Notes: a model not told the origin generated them from the letters alone. Positions 18,272-30,800 are shown, counted from the stretch's first letter. The stretch: DNA of 64,000 nt from Bin55 sp028819195 (GCA_028819195.1 JAPPMF010000008.1:67238-131237); one strand, 5' to 3'. Numbers and translations: made by a program.

Positions 18272-18580
18272 TGGTGCCCGAGGCCGGAATCGAACCGGCA
18301 CGGAGTTACCTCCGAGGGATTTTCTTACCACTACGACTTTCGCCGCCGACGTAATCCATCGTTTGTGGTCTGGACTTTCTCTTCACCTCATGAAGGTGAG
18401 GGGGAGCCGTCAAGTCTCTACACTTTCAACACGTTTAACAAAACGCGACGCTTAGCTCGGGATTGCCAGACTAATGTCCAAGGTTTCCCCGAATTTGACT
18501 CCATTCACGTCAGCTGTTGCCACCTGAGTGCTCAAATTTTGGTTTAAGTCCCTTGCGTCTACCTATTTCGCCACCCGGGC
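18272..18580 (-). tRNA. tRNA-Leu (anticodon UAA), interrupted by a group I intron
   Basis: On the reverse strand, acceptor GCCCGGG (18580-18574) pairs with CUCGGGC (18282-18276), followed by A73 and an encoded CCA (18274-18272). The D-arm contains GGCGAAATAGGTAGACGC. The 5' exon ends AGGGACTT (anticodon base U34 at 18546) and the 3' exon resumes AAAATCCCTCGG at 18323. Joined, they form a 5-bp anticodon stem (AGGGA/TCCCT) and a seven-base loop CTTAAAA with anticodon UAA. A long variable arm (CGGAGGTAACTCCG) and T-arm GGTTCGATTCC complete a leucine tRNA. The unspliced tRNA cannot function. Confidence 0.95.
18324..18545 (-). ncRNA. Group I self-splicing intron in tRNA-Leu(UAA), 222 nt
   Basis: The insertion lies between anticodon bases 34 and 35, the same position as cyanobacterial and plastid tRNA-Leu(UAA) introns. 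The conserved core elements occur in order on the reverse strand: P-like AATTCGGGGAAACC, Q-like GGCAATCCCGAGCTAAG, R-like TAGAGACTTGACGGC (about 18406-18420) and S-like GAAGAGAAAGTCCA (about 18371-18384). The intron ends in G (18324), as omega-G requires. The 5' exon CUU can pair with GAG inside the intron, giving the U-G pair of P1. It encodes no protein. It resembles subgroup IC3, which is inference from this element order and size. Confidence 0.93.
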
Positions 18581-18804
18581 ATCGAAACAATATTGTACGA
18601 AATCAATGTCTTACCATGATAAATGATTGGAATTTTTAAATTTGATAAACAAGGTGTTCTAACTACGCTGCATCCTTACGTATTCGTCCATTTGCTGACG
18701 AGCAGCTAGTGCCCCGCTTTGCTATTTTGAAATGATAATAGCACGTGCTAGGTCTATAAATGACTGAAGCGAACAATTTTTCTCAATTGCACTACGGGAT
18801 TCCC

Positions 18805-21800
18805 TTAGTTATCCTTCACAAACAGTGTCCACGGTTCAGACTTGCCAAACATAACTGGACGATACATCTCTTCGACGTGTGTCGGTATCGCCGTAAATTC
18901 ACCCGGCGCGATCACCTGACCAACCCATTGTAAATGGTATCTGCCACGACTAATTCGTTCAGCGAAATAACGGACGTTTTGTAAGCCCAGTTCATGGTAG
19001 CTAAAAGCCCATCTGCCCGGCGATGCGTCTTCAAAGCCCTCAAACCACTGACTTGTTGGCAAGACATACTGCCGCCCACGAGACGCGTCAAATCGAGATG
19101 CGGTACCTAATTCGTAATTAACCGGTTCTAATCCACCTGGTACGGTGTCATCTACCACGACAAAATAGCGGTCGAATCTGTTGTTCAAGTACAAATTGAC
19201 CAAAACGATTTCGCCCTTCTTGACATGATCTCCCGGTTGTAGGATATGTGCTTCTTGATTACGATAGACAACATATTCTCGATGGATTTCGAAACCTGAG
19301 TAACGATTGAGATTCTCGTCTGCAGTAGTCAGATACGATAACTCGACGTTATAAAATGCGGTACCTTTGCCTTGACGACTGATACCGATAGTCCCATGGG
19401 TGCCCAACATTTCAGGGAGCAGTGAGTATCTTTTTTGTAGCCGAGTCGTTTCTAAGTTAAACTGCCAACCATCAGCAATACGAGTGGTTGTCCCTAAGTT
19501 TTGACTACTTAAATCCGCCGTAGCAACAAATTCTCCCACTTGCGAACTCATGAAGTCAGAAAACTTCAGCATCGCTTGCGTACAGAAAACGTTATCTTGT
19601 GTACTCATCCAATGCGGCAAACTGTTCCGGACGTAACGAACCGAGTTAGCCAATTCTTTTAACTCACCAAGATCCAGGCCGGGTAGGGAAAATTCGGACA
19701 GTTTTGTTAACGATTCCAAGATTGAACAAAGCGATCGAGTATCTGAATGCAGTAAACGGATACCACTTGAAAGTGGTACATATTCAATAAACTCCACCAC
19801 ACCATCGACTAGTGAGCGGTGGTTCATAATTCGCGTAAAAATCTCGTCAATTTGTTGTAGTTTCGGATCTATTTCCAATGTTGCGAGTAAGTATTGAGAT
19901 AATCCGAATAAATCCATTTGTTCTAGGTGTTCAGAATGTGCGATGAGTTCTCGCTCACTAAGTTCACCAGTCGTCGCTAGTGCATGAAGAACTACCGCGC
20001 CAACGGTTGCTTGGAAGTGACTTAACAATTCCTTCTCTTCGTTCGGGGTACGATAATCAAGATCTTTGGAATCCCAGGTCATGTAATCACGTAAGAAGCC
20101 GGCCAAATCGTGTTTGATCGATTGAGGTATGTCGTGTCCTGCTTCCGCTAACCAGGCAAAAGCAATCAGGGTGTAAGCGGACAAATAAGGACTAACGTTA
20201 GCGTCCGTTGGTTCAAAAAATGCCATTCCGCCGTTTGGTGCTTGATAGCTGATCGCTTCGTCCAAAACTGTTGTGATTATCTCTTCGGCATCTGACCATT
20301 GAATACCGTGTTCGCCACCTTTGTCTTCGATTCGCAAATACTGCATCGCCAATAGGGCGCGTGTGAGTCGTTGTTCCCAACAAGGATAGCGGTAGTCGCG
20401 TATATAGCGAAATACGCCATCCAAATTCACCCGTTCATCGGTCGCGAGCGAGAATGTCAACTCACCGTTCTGATCCACTAGTTGCTTTGGTACCTCAAAC
20501 GGAATCGACGTCAAATCCCCCTCCAATGTACCATAAACAACACTTGATACGGGAAAACGGCTCGAACGTACAGGGATATTCATCGCTAGAGCATCCATAT
20601 CGCGACGATCTCCCGCGCTAGCGACTACAGAAATTTCTCCAAAATTTTGGTAATTATGTAAGTCAATCGGTGAATAATCAGCTTCTACAAAGATAGTAAC
20701 TAACTTCCGTTCTTTAGGAGCAAACCGTAATCTCTCACGATAGGAGTTCTCTCCCTCTGTAGATAGTTGCCCTGTTGCATGTAATTCCACTGTTAAGGTA
20801 CGATGTCGATTAGCCCGATTGTAAATTGATGCACCGATGTGAAATTTATCACCTTCTGTTACAACATTAGGGGCAACGGCACGAATCTCAGTGTCTTTGA
20901 TCGATCCAAAAGTAGTCGAACCAAAACCAAACCGATCATTGATCGAAACCGCCATTACCATCACTTTCCAACTCGTCAAATTGTCTGGTAGTTCGAATTC
21001 AAGGTTCGTTCGTTCACCTGTAGCAATAACCGAAGGTTTCCAATAGGCAATTAACCGATCGACTCGACGTGTCTCAGAGTTAGCCAACTTCTCATTTAAA
21101 TGCGGATCTTCGTAGGGCCCCACCATTGAGTACATTATTCCTCCGCGATCCCGGAAAGAAGTCTTAGTCTTGGTGATCGTTCGTGATGTGTTCATCAACT
21201 TCTCAATCAAACCGTAAGTTTGTACTCCATTAACATCGATATCCCAGATCTTCTTTGTGGGGTCGTAATAATCTTCACCACCACCACTTAAATCCAACAA
21301 AGCCTCGTCGACCACAGCAATCGCATACTCCACAGGTATCGAACGTCCATAGGGGGATTCACTAGTGATTGATAATTTGACTGTATCTCGCGGACTGTAA
21401 GTCTCGCGATCGGTTGCTACCGAGAACGTAAACGGGATCACCCGTGGGTCCTCGATCTCGAACTCTGCAGTAGCGATTTGATAAAAATCTCCCTGATAGA
21501 AATTTCCGACATGACCCTCCGTAGTTCTCGGTGCCGTGGAAAGAACCGACAATCTAAAGTGCGGCGCATACGTCTCGAATACTTCAAACTCTAAAACTGA
21601 ATTCACATCATCTAGTCTCACAAGCCATTCATCAAGAACACCACTACGTTCTACGGTGACTAGAATTGGAGACGAGTCAAAGTGGTTCTCAACAGCACAT
21701 TGAATCAAGTCACCCACTTCGACCTTACTGTTGTTACAGGTCAACTCTAGTTCTACAAATTCCTTGGGTTTCGGTTCATCTAGCCATCCGTGTATGTCGT

Positions 21801-24771
21801 CAATGGCTTCAATTTGAATACGAGAAAGGTGTGAATAACCTTTCGAATCCACTATTTCAGCTTCAATTCGATATTGGGTTTCTGCAGTCGGTGTGAACTC
21901 ACATGACGCCTTTTGTGGTTGAGAGATTATTTCACAGTCGAAGACTTCATTCCACTCGTACTCACGGTATCCTGTTTTTTGTTCGCTGCCTTCGTAAACC
22001 GTGACCTTTACGACCTTTTCGGCTATTATCTTTTGGTCTTTGGAAACGACCAATACATTAATGGGCCAAGGCTTGTTCACGTGAACTTCTTGGTGGTATC
22101 CGACGGAATACATATCGTACCGGTCGGGTCTCTGTATGCCAACAAATTGATCGACACCGTAGTATATAGCCGAAGCTCGTGTGGCGACATGTTTACCTCG
22201 ATCGCTGGCAACCGCAGTTTCCGAGATCAACTCGCCATAGTAAATTCCACTATCCAGAGACTCGATAACGTAGGTGTTCTCTCCGAATGCGTCTAATTCA
22301 ATCTTGTCTTCAGCCATTCTTTCGCCATACCACGCAACTGAACTTTCTTCATAGGTCCCACTGCTAAATTTCCAAAGATCGGTATCCACCAAGTCAATGG
22401 GTGGTTGTTCGGGGGAAATTTCAACCACAATCTGACCTTTGGCATTGGCATAAGGACCGCCTGCATGTAACTTAGCATCTGTTGTAATTGTTAGCGACTC
22501 TCCGCGTTCGTACCTGGTCGCATTGAGTTTTTGATTCACCCGGATAGGGTTGGTTTTAAATTCGAAGACTTCAAACTCACCTCCATTTGCGATTCGGATC
22601 CCCTCCGTCCTCGACCTGCGAGCCTTATAACCAACATGTGAACACACAGTTGAGAGCGGTTTGAGGGGATCGTATACCAAAATCAACTGATACTCTCCCA
22701 ATGTCGTGCGGTCATTCAATTTAAACTTCGCGTGATATGCTCCAAACTCGTTCAGAGAGAGAGAGTCGATTTCGTAAGTACGATCTTCCGGACCATCAAC
22801 GCAAAGACCGAAGTGGCCTGCTTTTGGAATCACCCTTTGTTCGTCGTATTTTCGACGAACATATCCTTTGACCTGAACAGTATCACCGCGCCGGTACAAC
22901 TTCTGTCCAGTTGTTGCCCAATGATCCACATCCTCGTCAAAATCTATACGGTAAGGTCTTTGCAAAAGGTAACTGTAGGAGAGTGGTAAAAACGCTAGAT
23001 CTTCATCCTTGTTTATACGTACAAAATAGCTGATAGCTCGATCCCAACCTGGATCAAAGGTTTCGAAGCCTGGTAAGACTAAGAGACCGTTACCATCTGT
23101 CGACCCGGAGTAAATCTTAGCTTGAGGTTCGAAAAAGTCAGCCATGGTACTTTCGTAGAAGTCGACGGTTGCATTCGCAACAGGTTCCCCGGTCTGCAAA
23201 TCCAAAACCCACGCAACACTTCTGTATTCACCCAATTTGTAAAAGACCGAATATGGAGTAACCTGAGCAAAGAAATTTTCTTCTAGTTGATCGACTGTCC
23301 CAGCAAATCTTGGTTTACTGACAATTTTCCCGCGCATGACTCCCGAGGACGAGTCTAGCGCATCTCGTAGACCAAGAAACTGTATTTCCTCAACATCGTT
23401 TTGATCAGGGCTTGGGCGAGTGAATGTTTGATCTTTCCGAACTCCATGCAAATCAATGGTATCGTAATTTATTGTGATGTCGTCTACATTTTGAAGATAC
23501 ATCTTTGGGTCAAACCTAGTGTGAGTAGCCGCGACTAAAGTAGTTGCCTCCAAACTCACTTTAGGTGCAAGACGAGAGGTTCGAATAGCAAATTCATTAA
23601 GTCCGACCAACGGTCGCCCGAAACCATCGTACACGGGTAAAACACTCGGATATATATCCTCAAGAGCTACCTGAGGAGGTTCTGGAGCGACTACGAATTG
23701 ATAGGTCTCATTGGGGGCAAATTCTCCTTTTACCGTGTAATGTATACCTTCAAAACCCTCTAGGTTGGGGGTATACCAATTGCGATACCCAGAGTCATCG
23801 ACTAGGCTAGTGGATGGTTGGGTCTGAACGTAATCAAAAATTTCGCTCTCTGCAAACCGAGAACTGAAAGTGAGGATAATCGGTGACGAGATACTACAAT
23901 GGGGAATGTCAGGCTTACCGGCTTCGAAATACAAAACATTTTCAAACACGTCGTGACAACCAAATCCTAGCAATCGAAACTCATCGGCGTAGGTAGTAAT
24001 CGAAGGATCGAATACCAAGCGTTCTTTCGACTTCAGATTACCGGTCGCTCCTGCTACACCAGACGCCAATACAACAGAGACCTTCGAACTAGGTGAAAGC
24101 AGCTCATCAGGCAGCAGTAGTACGGCGCGCCCCCGTATAAAATCATCCGCATTCAGATACTCTCTCTCAGTCCCAAAATAGTCGTCGTTGAGAGTCGATC
24201 TGAACTGCCGGTCATCTCGTTTGATTGAGGTAGGTATGGTCCGGCCAGAGACTTCATCGAACAGAAAGACTTTATTATGAAGTTCATCGCGTTCAATGTC
24301 CTGGTTGAACCAAACTGTTATGATTGGTTGAGTAGGAGAGATCCATGAAACGAGGCTGGCCCTCCAAATAGCAGGTGTAATTGTCTCAAACACATGAACG
24401 TATTCTTGTTCGAGAGTTTTACCACGTGGTGTCTGAATTCCTGGAAGTACAGTAACCTGATACCTGGTCGATACCTCCAACGTTGCATCGCTTTGTAAAT
24501 CACACTTTAACGTGTTCAATTTCACCCAATTCCACTCGCAATCGAGCGCTGGTTCAACCTCAACTGGAACGACATCATCGATAAAAATCGAAGCACCGAG
24601 TGAGACTATATTTTGATTAAACTCTATCGTAATCTGATCGGTAGTTTGAACCTCGGAACCCGTTGGGTAAATTGCTCGGACTTTTAAAGGTTTATCTGTA
24701 GCATTGCTTTGTGCATAGAGCCCACAGGACAGGATTCCAATAACTATCAAAACCAAAAATTTCATTGCCAT
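18805..24771 (-). CDS. Bacterial alpha-2-macroglobulin family protein (thioester type), copy A
   Basis: This 1988-residue exported protein has a signal peptide (FLVLIVIGILSCGLYAQ; the LSC could be a weak lipobox). An N-terminal Ig-like domain follows (IYPTGSEV...ITIEFNQNI), then macroglobulin repeats including the MG2-type WVLDLQTGEPVANATVDFY and ATTGQKLYRRGDTVQVKGYVRR. The alpha-2-macroglobulin block has YWKPSVIATGERTNLEFELPDNLTSWKV, and the thioester motif CWEQ is near residue 1464 inside a helical toroid domain. The family traps proteases in the periplasm. It is longer than E. coli YfhM (about 1650) and has no pbpC partner nearby. ATG 24771 follows AAGGAAG. Confidence 0.9.
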   Translation of the reverse strand: MAMKFLVLIVIGILSCGLYAQSNATDKPLKVRAIYPTGSEVQTTDQITIEFNQNIVSLGASIFIDDVVPVEVEPALDCEWNWVKLNTLKCDLQSDATLEVSTRYQVTVLPGIQTPRGKTLEQEYVHVFETITPAIWRASLVSWISPTQPIITVWFNQDIERDELHNKVFLFDEVSGRTIPTSIKRDDRQFRSTLNDDYFGTEREYLNADDFIRGRAVLLLPDELLSPSSKVSVVLASGVAGATGNLKSKERLVFDPSITTYADEFRLLGFGCHDVFENVLYFEAGKPDIPHCSISSPIILTFSSRFAESEIFDYVQTQPSTSLVDDSGYRNWYTPNLEGFEGIHYTVKGEFAPNETYQFVVAPEPPQVALEDIYPSVLPVYDGFGRPLVGLNEFAIRTSRLAPKVSLEATTLVAATHTRFDPKMYLQNVDDITINYDTIDLHGVRKDQTFTRPSPDQNDVEEIQFLGLRDALDSSSGVMRGKIVSKPRFAGTVDQLEENFFAQVTPYSVFYKLGEYRSVAWVLDLQTGEPVANATVDFYESTMADFFEPQAKIYSGSTDGNGLLVLPGFETFDPGWDRAISYFVRINKDEDLAFLPLSYSYLLQRPYRIDFDEDVDHWATTGQKLYRRGDTVQVKGYVRRKYDEQRVIPKAGHFGLCVDGPEDRTYEIDSLSLNEFGAYHAKFKLNDRTTLGEYQLILVYDPLKPLSTVCSHVGYKARRSRTEGIRIANGGEFEVFEFKTNPIRVNQKLNATRYERGESLTITTDAKLHAGGPYANAKGQIVVEISPEQPPIDLVDTDLWKFSSGTYEESSVAWYGERMAEDKIELDAFGENTYVIESLDSGIYYGELISETAVASDRGKHVATRASAIYYGVDQFVGIQRPDRYDMYSVGYHQEVHVNKPWPINVLVVSKDQKIIAEKVVKVTVYEGSEQKTGYREYEWNEVFDCEIISQPQKASCEFTPTAETQYRIEAEIVDSKGYSHLSRIQIEAIDDIHGWLDEPKPKEFVELELTCNNSKVEVGDLIQCAVENHFDSSPILVTVERSGVLDEWLVRLDDVNSVLEFEVFETYAPHFRLSVLSTAPRTTEGHVGNFYQGDFYQIATAEFEIEDPRVIPFTFSVATDRETYSPRDTVKLSITSESPYGRSIPVEYAIAVVDEALLDLSGGGEDYYDPTKKIWDIDVNGVQTYGLIEKLMNTSRTITKTKTSFRDRGGIMYSMVGPYEDPHLNEKLANSETRRVDRLIAYWKPSVIATGERTNLEFELPDNLTSWKVMVMAVSINDRFGFGSTTFGSIKDTEIRAVAPNVVTEGDKFHIGASIYNRANRHRTLTVELHATGQLSTEGENSYRERLRFAPKERKLVTIFVEADYSPIDLHNYQNFGEISVVASAGDRRDMDALAMNIPVRSSRFPVSSVVYGTLEGDLTSIPFEVPKQLVDQNGELTFSLATDERVNLDGVFRYIRDYRYPCWEQRLTRALLAMQYLRIEDKGGEHGIQWSDAEEIITTVLDEAISYQAPNGGMAFFEPTDANVSPYLSAYTLIAFAWLAEAGHDIPQSIKHDLAGFLRDYMTWDSKDLDYRTPNEEKELLSHFQATVGAVVLHALATTGELSERELIAHSEHLEQMDLFGLSQYLLATLEIDPKLQQIDEIFTRIMNHRSLVDGVVEFIEYVPLSSGIRLLHSDTRSLCSILESLTKLSEFSLPGLDLGELKELANSVRYVRNSLPHWMSTQDNVFCTQAMLKFSDFMSSQVGEFVATADLSSQNLGTTTRIADGWQFNLETTRLQKRYSLLPEMLGTHGTIGISRQGKGTAFYNVELSYLTTADENLNRYSGFEIHREYVVYRNQEAHILQPGDHVKKGEIVLVNLYLNNRFDRYFVVVDDTVPGGLEPVNYELGTASRFDASRGRQYVLPTSQWFEGFEDASPGRWAFSYHELGLQNVRYFAERISRGRYHLQWVGQVIAPGEFTAIPTHVEEMYRPVMFGKSEPWTLFVKDN

Positions 24772-24800
24772 AGGTGCTTCCTTAGACTAGAATGTAATGT

Positions 24801-27800
24801 TCAATGCTCAACAGTCAATGTCCAGGATTCTGATTTACCGAACATAACTGGACGATACATCTCTTCAACATGTGTCGGGATCACCGTGAATTCACCAGAT
24901 GTGATCACTTGGCCAATCCACTGCAAATGATACTTTCCTCGCTCTAGTTCTTCGGCAAAATAACGTACGTTTTGAAACCCTAGTTCTCTGTGTCTAAAAC
25001 CACGTATATCATATAAATCCCAAAACACATTTGAAATAGTGTAATCTGCCCAAACTCTGCGGGCTAGTCGAAAATCTTCATAAAATTTACTCGACGGCAA
25101 GATGTCATCGACATCTTGAGAATCCATAAACCGAGATTCGGTTCCTAGTGCAAAATTGACTGGTTCGATTCCACCCGGTACCGTATCGTCAACCATAACA
25201 AAAAACCGATCGGACTTATTGTTCAAATACAGATTGACATAGATGATATCGCCTCTTTCTACGGAATTTCCGGGATTGAGAATAGAAGTTTCTTGACCTC
25301 GAAGTACGACATACTCACGATGGATTTCAAAACCAGAAAACCGATTTAGATCGTCGTCAGCTTTGCTCAGATACGACAATTTCACATTGTAAAACGCGGT
25401 ACCGTTTCCTTGGCGTGCGATATCAATTGTGCCATTGGTACGTAGTAACTGCGGTTGCAAGGAAAATCGAGTCTGCAACTTTGTGGTCTCGGCGTTAAAC
25501 TGCCAAGCATCGGCAATGCGCGTAGTTTGCCCAGTATCCTGTCTACGTAAATCAACAGTAGCAAAAATTTCGTCGAAGTTGCTACCAACAAAATCCGAAT
25601 ACTCGAGCATCGCATTAGTACAAAAAACATTGTCTTGTGTACTCATCCACCGTGGCAAATTGTCCCGTGCATATCGTACAGCGTTTGCTAACTCCTTCAA
25701 TTCTCCAATATCTATACCCTGGGTAGTCTTTGCGGACATCACGGTTAATGCTTCAAGTACCGAACAGAGAGATCTAGTGTCTGAATGTAACATGCGCACA
25801 TACGCTAAAGGAACTGCGTTCTCTCTGAATTCCACTGCCCCGTCGACCAACGAACGATGATTCATAATGCGTGTGAAAATTTTGTCGATCAAAGGCATAG
25901 TTGGATCGACTTTCAATGCCGCGAGCAGGTAATGTGACAATCCAAATAGATGTAGTTGATGGATCTGTTCGGAGTAAACATCTAGCTCAGCTACTCCGAG
26001 TTCACCAGAAATCGACAGTGCATGTAAAAGCAAACTACCGATAGTTGCTTGATATCCTGAAAGCACAGTCGAATTTTGTTCTGAAGGCCACCCATACTCA
26101 TCAGTCAAATCCGACGCCAAATACTCTTTCAGATATCCAATCAATTTTTCGTTGACTTTGCGAGGCACGTCATACCCAGCTTCTGCTAACCAAGCAAAGA
26201 CAATGGCTGTATACGCCGACAAGTACGGTCGAGCTGCATCATCCCGAGGGGCGAAGAAAGCCATACCTCCATTGGGTGCTTGATGATCGACCGCTGCTGC
26301 TAGAAGCTGACCGATGATTTCTTGTGCTTCATGCCACTCGACACCGTGCTTGTCCCCCTCAGCTTCAAGACGTAAATAATGCAATGCCAAAACCGCTTTC
26401 GTCAAATGTTGTTCCCAACAAAAATACGGGTAGTCTCGGACGTATTGAAACACCCCGTCGAAATTGACTTTTTCTTCAGTGGTTAAAGAAAGGTTTAATT
26501 CTCCGGTTTGATCAACCAATTTTTCCGGTACTTCTAAAGGAATGGACGTTAAATCCCCGGTTAGAGCTCCATAAACGACACTCGAAACGGGAAAACGACT
26601 GGTTCGTACCGGAATGCGGACATCAAGTGCATCGTGATCATGGCGATCACGTACACGGGCGACAAATCTAATTTCCCCTGTTTGTTGCAAATTCTGAAAG
26701 TCCACTGGTAACTCACCTGCAACTAACGGAATGGTCACAACTTTACGCTCCTGTGGGTCAAAGCGAATTCGTTCTCTAAATTCACTGTTGACGGTGTCTG
26801 CAAGCAACCCATCAGCGCTTAATTCGACTAATAAATTTCGTTCACGATTGGCGCGATTGTAAATGGATGCACCAACATGAAAAGTGTCTCCTTCTGTCAC
26901 TACGTTGGGTGAAACTGTTCGAATTTCAGTATCCTTCACTGAATTGAATGTGGTCGAAGCAAATCCAAATCGATCATCAGTCGATGCTGCCATTACAACC
27001 ACTTTCCAACTCGTTAAGTTGTCCGGTAACACAAACTCTAGTTCAGCTGGTTCGTCGGTCGCGATCACCGAAGGATTCCAGTAAGCAATAAACTTATTTA
27101 CGCGCCTTGTTTTCGAGTCGGTCGTTTTCTGAAAGGATTTAAGTTCACCAGAAGCACGCAGACCACTTCCAGTAGCTACTATTTCCTCCATTGAAGCAAC
27201 CCGGTTTATGACTCCTGAAATAGTCTCGCTAGACCTTTTAACCAACTTCCGCACTGAAGTCTTCAGCAGGTGGATCAAACCGAAGGTCTGAACGAGGTCA
27301 GTTCTGACTGACCACTGCTTCTGAGTAGGGTCGTAATACTCTTCACCAGCTTGACTCAAGTCCATCAGAGCTTCGTCAATGACAGCAACAGCATACTCTA
27401 CCGGTGTTGTTGTTTCCCCCTTAATGGTTAATTTCACCGTATCTCGAGGACTGTAGGTAGACTTATCCGACGACACACTGACCTCTAACGGAATCAATCG
27501 CGAATCTTCAAGCTCAAATCTGGCACTCGCGAATCGATAAAAACTGGAATATTTTTGATCGCCGGCATCAAGTCTGGCGATGGCAATAACTGAGAGTTTG
27601 AAATGGGGGGCGTAAGTTTCTGCAACCGAAAACTCAATAACTGGTTTTCTAGGATTTAGCTCAGTAATCCATTGATCGACAATACCTGCCCGTTCAATCG
27701 TCACGAGAACCGGTGTCGAATCAAAATAGTTCTTAACTTCACATTTGATCACATCGCCAACTGCAACTTGCTGAGAATTACAGTGCAACTCGAGCTCGAC

Positions 27801-30800
27801 CCTTTCTTCTTCACGTTCAAGTTTACGCTCAATTGCGACGAAGTGGACTTCAGATTGGTGTGGATTTCCCTTGGAATCTACAATTTTGGCTTGAACTTTG
27901 TAATAGTTTTCCGTGCGTGGGGTGAAGTCACAAGATTCTGCTTGTTCGGTTGAAATCACCTCGCAGTCAAACACTCGATACCAAGGATAGCTATAGTCTG
28001 ATCTTTGTTTGCCGCGCTGATAAACTGTAATACTGACGGCTTTATCGGGTACAATAGCGTTATCTTTCGAAACCACCAATACGTTGATAGGCCAGGGCTC
28101 GCCGACTGGAATGCGTCGATTGATTGGATACCAGTAGTTCGAACCAGCCGGTCGTCTAATGCCTACAAATTGATCGACTCCGAAATACGGTACCGAAGAA
28201 CTGACCGCGACGTATTTGCCACGATCACTCGCGACTGCTGTTTCCACAGTGATTTCACCATAGTAAAAGTCACTAGTGAGCGATTCAATGGTGTATTCGT
28301 TGAATCCTTTAGAATTGAGTTCAAACTCATCGAAAACGATATTAACTTCCCGCCAATAGGTCCTATCGCTGCCATAACGTCCCGCACTGAACTTATACTC
28401 GTAATCATCATCTACCTTAACCGGTGGAGTCTTCGACGTAATTGATACATGTACTCGACCGGGGGCATTAGCATACGGATCACCCGCATGTAATTCAGCA
28501 GTTGTGGTAATGAGCATGGCGTCTTCACGGTCATAATGTGCTGCATCAAATGTTTGGGTGACACGAATGGGATTGGTTTTGAATTCGTGAACTTCAAACT
28601 TGCCGCCTACTCTGAACTGAATAATTTGAACATTTTTGTCCTCGTCTTCATAAGGAACTGAGTCCGATCTTGCCAGTTCCAACGCCGAGTAAACGTCTAC
28701 TTCGTCATAGTCTCTTACCGCTACCCTACAGACTTCCGCTAAGGACGAATCCGGGGCGTAAACCAGCACAATTTTGTATTCGCCTAACGTCGTCTGCTTG
28801 TTCAACTTGAGAATCGCATCATATGCACCAAACTCATTCACCGTGACATCGTTTATTTCGTACTCGTGTTCTCTTGGTCCGCTGACACAAAGGGCAAAGT
28901 GACCTTCTTGAAGAATTTCCCTCTGTTCATAGCGATCGCGACGAACATAACCCTTGATATGCACCGTATCACCCGGCTGATAAAGTTTCTGAGAGGTTGT
29001 CGCCCAATGATCAACATAGTCAGTGAAGTCCATCCCTGAGAAACCAAACTGATAGTCATCTACCACAGGTAGGATTGCCTGACCATGGTCCGTTTCAACG
29101 TGCAAAAAGTACGCGGTACATTCACGATCCTCGTCACATTCTTCATCCAAGTCATGATCGACTAAGTCCCAATTAGGATCGAACGTTTCAAAACCGGGCA
29201 GAACAACAACACCATCTGTGTTTGTTGTCCCCATCATAATAGCTGAATCTGATTTAGAGAGCTTGGTCGAAACACTCTTAAAGAACTCGATTTCCGCATT
29301 AGCGACGGGTTCACCCGTTTGAAAATTCACAACCCACGCTAAAGTGCTGAGTGCACCTACTTTGAAGAAAACTGAATAGGGTGTTGCTTGAGCAAAAAAG
29401 TTATGTTCTAACTTTTCTTGCCGATATTCAAACATTGCACTTCCGACAATAGTGCCATACATTACACCTGAAGCAGAACGAAGAGCTGATCTCAGGCCCA
29501 ACGGTTGCTTTTGAACAACATCGATTTGATCGAGGTTCGGTAGTTGTAGCGTCTGATTTCGAACGACACCTTGTTCGTCGAACAAGTCATAAGTAACCGA
29601 TACATCTTCCACGTTTTGTAGAGAGAGCAATGGGTCATAAGCGTCAGCAGAATCGACGACTAACGGATAACGAGTCAAAAATATGCTAGGAGAACGATGA
29701 GCAGTTTTGAACGCGATTTGATTGGATCCGATTAGGGGTCTTCCAAATCCATCTTTGAGATCTGCAAGCGACGACTGGTTACCCCCTTCTACTGATTGCG
29801 CAGGTTCCGATTTAACTTCTAGGAGATAGTTGGTATCTGGGGCTAGTGTACTTTGATGGCCATATCGTGAACTAGGGAACCTTGGTCCTAAACGCGGATA
29901 AATATTGATATCTGCATTGGGTTGGAGCTGAACATAGTCACTAAATCTGATATCGCCGAGAAGTGACGAGAACTCTAACGAAATTGATCTCTGGACAGCA
30001 CATAGAGAATCTAATGTTTGATCAATTTCAATATATAGTGGTTCACCGTGGATGTCTCGACAATGGAGTCCCAGCAAACGAAATTCCTCCGCAAACGTGG
30101 TAATCGATGTATCAATAACTGAACGTTTTGTTGATTTTAGTTGACCCGAAGCGCCTGAAACCCCTGCCGATAACACAACCGAGACTTTTGATTCGAAAGA
30201 TAAGTTCTCGTCAGGTAGAACCATCACCGAATCGTCTTGCGTAAACCGACGTTTATATAAATAACGTTTCGAACGACCGAAGTAATCGTCTCTAAGACTC
30301 CGTTCTAAATCATATGAATGCTGCTTTATTGTGGTTGGTATTTCTTTACCAGAAACTTCATCGTAAAGGTACACGTTTCCGAGTAATTGTTCCCGGGTAA
30401 GTTCTTGGTTGAACTGAACTTTTAAGATTGGTTGATTCGGAGACATCCACGAGACTAGGTTAACGCGGTGAATCGCAGGTGTGATTGTCTCAAATACATG
30501 TACGTGTTCTTGCTCAAGTGATTGACCTCGGGGCGCTTCAATTCCGGGAAGCACAGTTATCTGATATCTGGTGGATGGAGCAAGTCTGGAATCAAACGGT
30601 AACTCGCACTTGAGAGTGTTCAACTTAACCCAATTCCATTCGCACTCGAGAGTTGGTTCAATAATGATCGGTACCGTATCGTCAGTAAACATTGATTTAC
30701 CAAACGATATCATGTTTTGATTAAATTCAATAGTAATACTATCGCCTAAAGCTACTTCTGTCCCCGTTGGGTAAACAGCACTCACCCTTAAAGGCTTATC

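Noticed and set aside
18243..18547. Open frames across the tRNA-Leu intron on the plus strand
   Set aside because: They overlap conserved tRNA and group I core sequence read on the other strand, so they are incidental; no homing endonuclease is encoded.
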